DNA of 8,812 bases from Bacteroidota bacterium (lineage in GTDB: Bacteria > Bacteroidota > Bacteroidia > Bacteroidales > Tenuifilaceae). A program made the translations under genes and the position numbers. Positions 1 to 6,012 of this stretch are shown in pieces. Each line of letters begins with the position of its first letter. Positions within the stretch are counted from its first letter, which is position 1. The stretch spans positions 1-8,812 of the forward strand of contig JAEXVC010000257.1 in NCBI GenBank assembly GCA_023406715.1, in the 5' to 3' direction. A model generated the notes under the pieces. That model did no database searches. It was not told where the DNA came from and saw nothing but the letters and a program-made list of their open reading frames with translations.

Positions 1-495
1 ATCATTGGCTACATTAACTCCAAAGAACTCTTTAAAAATCCCGAAAGCATTCAATCAAAGCTCATTAAGATTGATTTTATCCCCGAAACCATGAAGGCGA
101 ACAAAGTACTTGCATTGTTTATTAAAGAACATAAAAGCATCGCGGTCGTTGTTGATGAGTTCGGGGGAACGGCAGGGTTGGTTACCATAGAGGATATAAT
201 TGAAGAAATTATTGGGGAAATTGATGACGAACACGATAAAAATGAATTTGTAGAAAAACAAATTAATGAGAATGAGTTCATCCTGTCTGGTCGACTTGAA
301 ATAAAACATCTCAACGAAACCTACAACCTAAACATACCAGAATCGGACGAATATGAAACATTGGCAGGATTTATACTGTTCCAGTACCAAAACATTCCAA
401 AACCCAATGAAATTATTATTCTAGCTGATTATACAATTCGAATATTAAGAATGAATGAAACACGAATTGAGTTAATTCAACTCACAAAACAGTAA
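1..495 (+). CDS. CorC/HlyC-family (CNNM-type) transporter or hemolysin-like protein, C-terminal part
   Basis: This reading frame is open from the first base of the window, so the start and the N-terminal membrane domain lie outside it; 164 residues remain. Residues 1-75 are the end of a CBS-domain pair. They include the family hallmark DEFGGTAGLVTIEDIIEEI at about 52-70, followed by GEIDDEHD. Residues 80-164 match the CorC/HlyC transporter-associated domain, with a conserved block SDEYETLAGFIL at about 115-126 and an IP..NE turn after it. Family members are inner-membrane proteins with a DUF21/CNNM membrane domain, linked to Mg/Co or Na export; the cytoplasmic CBS pair binds nucleotides. In Bacteroidota, GldE is a relative, and the missing part would be needed to tell them apart. 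The next gene, ppiD-like, is 164 bases downstream on the same strand, and I see no terminator between them. Family assignment is firm; the transported substrate is unknown. Confidence 0.93.
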   Translation: MIGYINSKELFKNPESIQSKLIKIDFIPETMKANKVLALFIKEHKSIAVVVDEFGGTAGLVTIEDIIEEIIGEIDDEHDKNEFVEKQINENEFILSGRLEIKHLNETYNLNIPESDEYETLAGFILFQYQNIPKPNEIIILADYTIRILRMNETRIELIQLTKQ

Positions 496-572
496 TTTAG
501 CTGCAATTTCAATACATATATTAATTTTCGATAAGCATTTTTTGACTTTATATCAAAAGAATGAAAAATAAA

Positions 573-593
573 TTGACGCATTAAATGCGACAA
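573..593. promoter_or_regulatory. Imperfect 21-base palindrome, candidate operator upstream of the ppiD-like gene
   Basis: The arms are TTG-a-CGCATT and AATGCG-a-CAA around a central A at 583. Nine base pairs match on each side, and the only exceptions are the symmetric A/A positions 576 and 590. The site ends 66 bases before the ATG at 660. There is no T-run after it, so it does not look like a terminator. Its size and symmetry suit a dimeric helix-turn-helix regulator. That role is inference: no regulator gene is visible here, and I do not recognise the motif. Confidence 0.35.
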
Positions 594-614
594 AATTGAA
601 AATTACTATATTCG
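585..614 (+). promoter_or_regulatory. Weak Bacteroidota-type promoter candidate for the ppiD-like gene
   Basis: TATATTCG at 607-614 differs by one base from the Bacteroidota -7 consensus TAnnTTTG. At the expected spacing of 19 bases upstream sits ATG (585-587) instead of the usual TTG, inside the right arm of the palindrome. If this is the promoter, a protein bound at the palindrome would cover its -33 region. A second -7-like site, TAATTTTC at 522-529, lacks a good TTG partner. Transcription running through from the upstream transporter gene is equally possible. Confidence 0.22.
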
Positions 615-659
615 TAGCTCGAAAAAAATTAAAACATAGATAAATAAATAATCATTTAA

Positions 660-2753
660 ATGGCAACACTAGAGAAAATTAGAAACCGCGCAGGAATATT
701 AATTGCCGTGGTAATTGGGTTAGCACTTTTCGCTTTTATACTCCAAGATGTAGTAAGTTCAAGTGGATCATTGTTTAACAGGGCACAAATGGAAGTGGCA
801 GAAGTTGCAGGCACATCTATTCCATACGAACTGTTTCAAGCAAAAATAGATGAGAATGAAAATCTACAAAAACTTTTCTCTCAGCAAATTTCACTTGATG
901 AGCAAACTCAAATTCAAATTCGAGAAAGAGTTTGGCAGGACATTGTTCGTAGTAATATAATGCAACCAGAATACAAAAAACTTGGTATTGAAATCCACGA
1001 AAATGAATTGTTGGATATGGTTCAGGGAAATCACATCCACCCAATAATTCAACAACAATTTGGAGATCCTCAAACGGGTGTAGTAAACAAGGAATACATC
1101 GGTATGATTTTAAAAAATCTCGATAACGATCCAAGAGCAAGAACCTACTGGATGTACATAGAGCAAGAAGTAATTAAGGATAGAATGTTTACAAAGTACC
1201 TTAATTTAATTAGGAAAGGATTATCCGTAACTTCTTTACAAACCAAGCGAAGCATTGCAGACAGAACCACTAAGGTAAACTTTGATTACGCTTTAGTTCC
1301 ATACAGTTCAATATCGGACTCTACAATTAAGGTAACCAATAGCGACCTAAAAGATTACTACAATGCACATCAAAACGATTACAAACAACAAGCTTCACGC
1401 GATGTAGAGTATATCGTTTTCCCTATTAAAGCATCCGAGGAGGACATTAAGACTACAGAGGAGTGGATAAATAATGCTAAAAATGAGTTCATTGCGTCAA
1501 CAGAACCTAAACAATTTGTTGGTTTAAAATCCGATAGTCCTTTTGATGCTAAATACTATAACGCCTCTGAACTTAAAGAGTTTGGAACTTGGGCTTTAAG
1601 TACAAACGTGGGCGATGTTATGGGTCCAATATTTGACGGAAATTCTTACAAAATAGCCCGATTGCTAGATGTTAAAATGATGCCTGACTCTGTTAAGGCT
1701 CGCCATATCCTTATAGCACCTAAAGGACAAAATCAGCAAGACTATACCTCAGCTAAAATAAAAGCAGACAGCCTTCTGAATGTATTAAAAAGAGGAGGTA
1801 ACTGGAATATTATTGCAAATCAATATTCTGACGATCCTGGTTCTAAAGAAAAGGGTGGTGATTTAGGCTGGTATCCAAGTGGCGTTATGGAAGGCAATTT
1901 CGATGAAGCAAGCTTTAATAACAAAAAAGGAGAAATTAAGATTGTTGAAACGAGATATGGTTTCCATATTCTTGAAGTAATGGACAGAGGCAAAGAGACT
2001 AAAAAAGCCCAACTTGCTATTTTAGAACGCAAAGTTGCCCCCAGCTCTCATACAACTCAAGCAATATATGCTAAAGCAGCAGAATTTGCCGGATTAAATA
2101 AAACTTACGAAAAATTCCATTCTGCAGCAAACACCAATAATCTTACTAAACGCATTGCTAACAATCTTTTGCAAAACGACAGAAACATAGCCGGACTAGA
2201 GTCTCCTAGAGAACTTGTACGTTGGGCTTTCCGCTCAAAGAAAGGTGAAGTTTCAACTGTTTTCGAGTTTGGCGATATGTATGTTGTTGCTGCACTAACC
2301 CAAGTACACGAAGAAGGTATTGCACCTCTCGAGCAGGTGACTGATGATGTAAAGGTTAAGGCTATTAGAGAAAAGAAAGCAGCTATTCTTGCTGAAAAAG
2401 CAAAAAACGCAATGAAATCGAACAACATTAATGACGTGGCCAGAAACTTAAACACCACTGTTGCCCGTGCAGAAAACGTTTCATTCAGCTCATATACACT
2501 ACCTTCGGCAGGAATTGAACCAAACGTAATTGGAACAGCAACATCAAGTGTAGAGGGTAAAGTAGTTGGTCCTGTTAAAGGGAATAATGGAATTTATGTT
2601 TTAGCAGTAATATCGTCAGCAAAAGAAGATGGAGATGTAATTTCGGAACAATTCCGTTTAAATAACATGTATCAGTCTAGAGCATACTACGAGGCATATG
2701 AGGCGCTAAAAACTAATGCAAACATCGTTGATAAACGTTATAATTTCTATTAA
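660..2753 (+). CDS. ppiD: PpiD-like periplasmic peptidyl-prolyl cis-trans isomerase/chaperone (SurA_N plus parvulin)
   Basis: The protein has 697 residues. It begins with a short basic cytoplasmic tail (1-11) and one membrane helix at about 12-32, with no cleavage site, so it is an inner-membrane anchor. Residues 40-240 form a SurA/trigger-factor-like chaperone region. A parvulin domain follows at about 344-442. By alignment to Pin1, all its active-site positions are filled: H349, D392, L402, M410, F414 and H436. Residues 450-697 contain further parvulin-like strand motifs. The known role of PpiD is to help newly exported proteins fold near the Sec translocon; in this phylum the clients would include outer-membrane barrels and lipoproteins such as those encoded downstream. 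Length is near 700, usual for Bacteroidota members and longer than E. coli PpiD (623). The ATG at 660 is preferred because the basic tail and helix follow at once; its leader is A/T-rich without a Shine-Dalgarno motif. The protein contains no cysteine. Family assignment is secure; the symbol is by analogy. Confidence 0.92.
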   Translation: MATLEKIRNRAGILIAVVIGLALFAFILQDVVSSSGSLFNRAQMEVAEVAGTSIPYELFQAKIDENENLQKLFSQQISLDEQTQIQIRERVWQDIVRSNIMQPEYKKLGIEIHENELLDMVQGNHIHPIIQQQFGDPQTGVVNKEYIGMILKNLDNDPRARTYWMYIEQEVIKDRMFTKYLNLIRKGLSVTSLQTKRSIADRTTKVNFDYALVPYSSISDSTIKVTNSDLKDYYNAHQNDYKQQASRDVEYIVFPIKASEEDIKTTEEWINNAKNEFIASTEPKQFVGLKSDSPFDAKYYNASELKEFGTWALSTNVGDVMGPIFDGNSYKIARLLDVKMMPDSVKARHILIAPKGQNQQDYTSAKIKADSLLNVLKRGGNWNIIANQYSDDPGSKEKGGDLGWYPSGVMEGNFDEASFNNKKGEIKIVETRYGFHILEVMDRGKETKKAQLAILERKVAPSSHTTQAIYAKAAEFAGLNKTYEKFHSAANTNNLTKRIANNLLQNDRNIAGLESPRELVRWAFRSKKGEVSTVFEFGDMYVVAALTQVHEEGIAPLEQVTDDVKVKAIREKKAAILAEKAKNAMKSNNINDVARNLNTTVARAENVSFSSYTLPSAGIEPNVIGTATSSVEGKVVGPVKGNNGIYVLAVISSAKEDGDVISEQFRLNNMYQSRAYYEAYEALKTNANIVDKRYNFY

Positions 2754-2769
2754 TACTATTTTTTTTATG

Positions 2770-2803
2770 AAAAGGGGAATGTTTCATTCCCCTTTTTGTT
2801 TTT
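2770..2803 (+). terminator. Strong intrinsic terminator after the ppiD-like gene
   Basis: A perfect 12-bp stem (AAAAGGGGAATG at 2770-2781, CATTCCCCTTTT at 2785-2796) closes on a TTT loop. A T-rich tail runs to 2803. It starts 16 bases after the ppiD stop codon. The opposite strand has only a short T-run at the stem base, so it acts mainly on plus-strand transcripts. It isolates the ppiD unit from the next operon. Confidence 0.93.
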
Positions 2804-2821
2804 AATAAAACCCATTAAAAA

Positions 2822-2852
2822 TTGACCTATTTGAAATAAATTTTTAACTTTC
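2822..2852 (+). promoter_or_regulatory. Candidate Bacteroidota housekeeping promoter for the lipoprotein-barrel-OmpA operon
   Basis: TTG at 2822-2824 is followed after exactly 20 bases by TAACTTTC at 2845-2852. The phylum consensus is TTG, 19-21 bases, TAnnTTTG; only the last base differs. It lies just past the terminator and 41 bases before the first ATG, the only intergenic space available for driving the three downstream genes. Supported by position and motif only. Confidence 0.5.
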
Positions 2853-2893
2853 AACCATAAATCTCTTTTACAAAGGGTTAATTTAAAATTTTT

Positions 2894-4576
2894 ATGATGA
2901 AAATTCGAAAAATTAAAATTTGGCAAAGTCTGGCTTTACTTATACCTATTGGACTTTCGGGTTGCTATGATTTCTCTAAACTAGAGAACATATCAATTGA
3001 TCCTGTAGAGCCTGTAGTGGTTGTTCCGGTTATTAAATCAACCATTTCTTTTAAGGATTTGGTAGAACGGAACGATGCAAACACTTTTGTATATCAAAAA
3101 CCAGGCGACACTCAACTATATATTGCATTCAGAGACACATTAGATATTGGCGATGCGGCTTCGCAATTCACAATCTCTCCCATTGCAATCGTCAAGAACT
3201 ACCAGTTTTCCTCAGGTGAAATACCAGCATCAGTTCCTGCTGGCCAAACAATTGGGCCATTAGCTAAAAATTTCACTGAGGCATACTCATCTATGCCCAC
3301 TTCTGAAATTAAAAGTATTGTTCTATCACAGGGTTCTTTAAGTTATAGGATTACCAATAATTTTAGTCAATTTTTCATAGTAGCAGGAAGTACTATTACC
3401 ATAACTTCACTTAAGAATCCTCAAGGACAACCTTATGTTATAACTATCCCACAGGATAGGGCTCCTGGACAGGATGTTTCTGCCTCAAACATTGACATTT
3501 CTGGTGACTCTATCGACCTATTCAACACAACCTATAACACATTTGCCCTTTCGGCCAATATTACATTTCGCTCAGTTGATGGAAGCCAAATGACAACGGG
3601 CGATAATATTTCCATAGAGATTTCCCTAAACAATATTGACTACACTTACATTCAGGGAAAAATAAACAAAGATATCACTGTTGGTGATTACGATTACAAG
3701 GTGGATTTATTCCGATCAACCTATGTGGCAGATCAACACTTTGACGATCCCCGTTTAACATTTAAAATATTTAATAGTTACGGAATACCTGTGTTCTTCA
3801 ATATTAACCAATTTGAAGCCAGCAATACTCAATCAACAGAAACGCTTCTTGTTACAAATTCTGGTGTGCCAACAGCAAATACCTTGAAAATTGGTTCACC
3901 GAACCAACTGAGCCGTGTAGAGTCAATGGGAGGTTTGCCGGTTAAAGATTCATTAGTTTTAAACAAGAGTAACTCTAATATTGATGTTGCCTTCGATCTT
4001 GCACCAAACCAATTCAAACTTCAATCCGGAATAACATTAGGTGATGCATCAAATAATCACGATTACTTTGTGGCAAAGGACTCTAAACTAAGTATTGCTT
4101 CGGAAATAGAATTGCCGCTTATTGGCTGGGTAGAAACCAATCAAATAAACGACACAATCGTTGATATTGAATTACCCGACTTAGAAAGTGAGCTCAACCT
4201 AAAAGAAGGTGACTCCTTAAAAGTAACTATAAAGTTTCGTTTTAGAAATGGGATTCCGCTCAACACCTATTTCCAAGCTTATTTCTTAAACGATTTAAAC
4301 CAAGAACTAACAAAACTCTATACTGATGAAAATTGGTTAATTAAAAGTGCGGCCGTTGATCCTACCTCTGGCAAAGTTACCAATCCAACCATAAACTATT
4401 CCGAGGTAGTAATTAACCGAAGTAAGTATAACCTCATTAAGGATGCTACAAAGATTGTACTCCAGTACCGTTTCAAAACTGGTGGCAATTCAGGTCAAGC
4501 CGTAGTAATTGAGGATACTAGTTTTATTGATATTCAAATGAGTATGATAGCCGTTGCAAAAGTAAATCTTGAATAA
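2894..4576 (+). CDS. Large lipoprotein of unrecognised family, first gene of the envelope operon
   Basis: The product has 560 residues. A basic N-terminus (MMKIRKIKIW) and a hydrophobic stretch lead to the lipobox LSGC with C24 as the lipidated cysteine, so it is exported and lipid-anchored. C24 is the only cysteine. Translation could start at either of two adjacent ATGs (2894 or 2897), which changes nothing in the signal. After C24 comes YDFSK, with a single acidic residue. It lacks the acidic cluster known as a surface-export signal in Bacteroides and Capnocytophaga, so a periplasm-facing position is a reasonable guess. The mature part is rich in alternating hydrophobic, Thr, Ser and Asn residues, suggesting beta-sandwich domains. 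Examples are a segment at about 130-190 (GSLSYRITNN, then a TITI strand) and a C-terminal domain at about 395-560. I recognise no enzyme motif. Forty bases separate it from the barrel gene, which suggests co-transcription and a shared job. Gene certain, function unknown. Confidence 0.85.
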   Translation: MMKIRKIKIWQSLALLIPIGLSGCYDFSKLENISIDPVEPVVVVPVIKSTISFKDLVERNDANTFVYQKPGDTQLYIAFRDTLDIGDAASQFTISPIAIVKNYQFSSGEIPASVPAGQTIGPLAKNFTEAYSSMPTSEIKSIVLSQGSLSYRITNNFSQFFIVAGSTITITSLKNPQGQPYVITIPQDRAPGQDVSASNIDISGDSIDLFNTTYNTFALSANITFRSVDGSQMTTGDNISIEISLNNIDYTYIQGKINKDITVGDYDYKVDLFRSTYVADQHFDDPRLTFKIFNSYGIPVFFNINQFEASNTQSTETLLVTNSGVPTANTLKIGSPNQLSRVESMGGLPVKDSLVLNKSNSNIDVAFDLAPNQFKLQSGITLGDASNNHDYFVAKDSKLSIASEIELPLIGWVETNQINDTIVDIELPDLESELNLKEGDSLKVTIKFRFRNGIPLNTYFQAYFLNDLNQELTKLYTDENWLIKSAAVDPTSGKVTNPTINYSEVVINRSKYNLIKDATKIVLQYRFKTGGNSGQAVVIEDTSFIDIQMSMIAVAKVNLE

Positions 4577-4616
4577 CTTAAAATTACCTGCAACAATCCT
4601 ATACATTGAAAATACC

Positions 4617-5981
4617 ATGCAAATGAGAAAAATTATCTGTTACATATTTATAACACTGATTGGATTTAAAGCATCTGCCCAATCTGAGTTAACGCTACCT
4701 TTTATGAGGGATATTTTTCAAAGTTCATACATTAACCCCTCTATTACCCCGGAACACACTTTTAGTCTTGGATTTCCTGGAAATTCAGTTTATGGACAAT
4801 TTATCACAAACGGTTTTGTAATTAACAACATAGCTGAGTTTCGCAACGATACAATGCACGTTGATCCCAATAAACTTCTAGATGAACTTAAGGATAACAA
4901 CATGCTATTTGTAGGTCAAAATGTTGATATATTCCACCTGCGAACAAAAATACAGAATGGCTATTACTGGTTTGCTATCCGACAAAACCTTAATGCAACA
5001 TTTAACTATCCAAAAGATTTAGTAGGACTTGCATTGCAAGGAAACGCTGCATACGTTGGAAGTTCACTGGATTTCTCGAATTTAAAAGTTGATGTTTCGC
5101 TATATAATGAGTACAGTTTTGGAATGATGAAAGAATTCCCCAAATGGAGCTTTGGCGGAAGAATTAGTTTATTACAAGGATTAAGCAATGTACGATTCGA
5201 TCCTGAAGTGTTAAACATAGAGATTGATACCGCCATGTATGGCCATTACGGGCATGCCGATGCTAAACTATATACCGCAGGAATACCAAGGAATAGTGCA
5301 GGAGACCCTAGTATCGACCATGTTGATGATATGAATTGGATAACTAACTATTTTACAAATTTCAAAAATAAGGGTTTTGCTCTAAGCGGAGGGGTTACTT
5401 ACAAATACGATGATAGAACAAGACTTTCCTTCTCCTTTTACGACTTAGGTTTTATCAACTGGAAAGATAGCGTTCAAACCTATACCCTTAAAGGAGAAAC
5501 GGACTTCAATGGATTAGATATGGTGGCTGAATGGCTTTATGGTGGAAGCGTTGATGTTGATTCCTTATTGCAAGCAATGGAGGATGATTTTACTAGAGAT
5601 ACCATTTATTCCTCATACCGCACCTGGCTTCACCCAAAATTCAACTTAACAGCCAGTTATGACTTGGCTAGGAGAACATCTCTAGGATTCTCATTTACGG
5701 GAGTATACAATAGTAAATTCTACCCTGCGTTAACATTTGGATTACAACAGGGTATTGGCCGTTGGTTTAATATAATAGCAACAGCATCGCTAAATCAAAG
5801 ATCGTTTAACAATCTGGGTTTTGGATTTATGATAAAACCTGGCCCCACACAGATTTTTATTGTTGCAGACAACCTATACCCAGCAATTAATCCGTTATAT
5901 ACTACCAATGTCAACTTTAGATTTGGTATGAACTGGGTATTTGGACGAGTTAAACAACCAGAGGGAATGCCTTACAGATAA
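4617..5981 (+). CDS. DUF5723-like outer-membrane beta-barrel protein
   Basis: From the ATG at 4617 the product has 454 residues. It begins with a signal peptide of about 21 residues ending ASA before Q22. A second ATG at 4623 gives nearly the same peptide. Starting further upstream at a TTG (4569) would overlap the previous gene and place 16 extra residues before the signal, so I reject it. The mature N-terminus carries QSSYINPSITP (about 35-45), resembling the NPA-type motif at the start of DUF5723 and PorP/SprF-like barrels. The rest alternates aromatic, Gly and polar residues as in transmembrane beta-strands. It ends in a strand FRFGMNWVFGR plus a short polar tail. The mature protein has no cysteine. 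DUF5723 proteins are Bacteroidota outer-membrane proteins of unknown role. Gaps of 40 and 31 bases to its neighbours suggest that a lipoprotein, this barrel and an OmpA-type anchor are made together. The family call rests on motif recall. Confidence 0.8.
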   Translation: MQMRKIICYIFITLIGFKASAQSELTLPFMRDIFQSSYINPSITPEHTFSLGFPGNSVYGQFITNGFVINNIAEFRNDTMHVDPNKLLDELKDNNMLFVGQNVDIFHLRTKIQNGYYWFAIRQNLNATFNYPKDLVGLALQGNAAYVGSSLDFSNLKVDVSLYNEYSFGMMKEFPKWSFGGRISLLQGLSNVRFDPEVLNIEIDTAMYGHYGHADAKLYTAGIPRNSAGDPSIDHVDDMNWITNYFTNFKNKGFALSGGVTYKYDDRTRLSFSFYDLGFINWKDSVQTYTLKGETDFNGLDMVAEWLYGGSVDVDSLLQAMEDDFTRDTIYSSYRTWLHPKFNLTASYDLARRTSLGFSFTGVYNSKFYPALTFGLQQGIGRWFNIIATASLNQRSFNNLGFGFMIKPGPTQIFIVADNLYPAINPLYTTNVNFRFGMNWVFGRVKQPEGMPYR

Positions 5982-6012
5982 AAATTCAAGGTTGAATTAA
6001 ATAATATCACCA

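Noticed and set aside
573..593. Palindrome as a terminator for the upstream transporter gene
   Set aside because: The stem is short, interrupted, and followed by A-rich instead of T-rich sequence.
817..1140. Open minus-strand frame inside the ppiD-like gene
   Set aside because: It lies wholly opposite a well-supported coding frame, and its product shows no family motif or sensible start context. The same applies to the minus-strand frame at 2105-2458.
1791..1800. AGGAGG-type Shine-Dalgarno match
   Set aside because: It lies inside the ppiD-like coding frame, encoding Arg-Gly-Gly in the parvulin domain, and no gene starts after it.
4569..4616. TTG start for the barrel gene overlapping the end of the lipoprotein gene by eight bases
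   Set aside because: It would put 16 residues without signal character in front of a typical signal peptide. The ATGs at 4617 and 4623 give a normal signal peptide directly.
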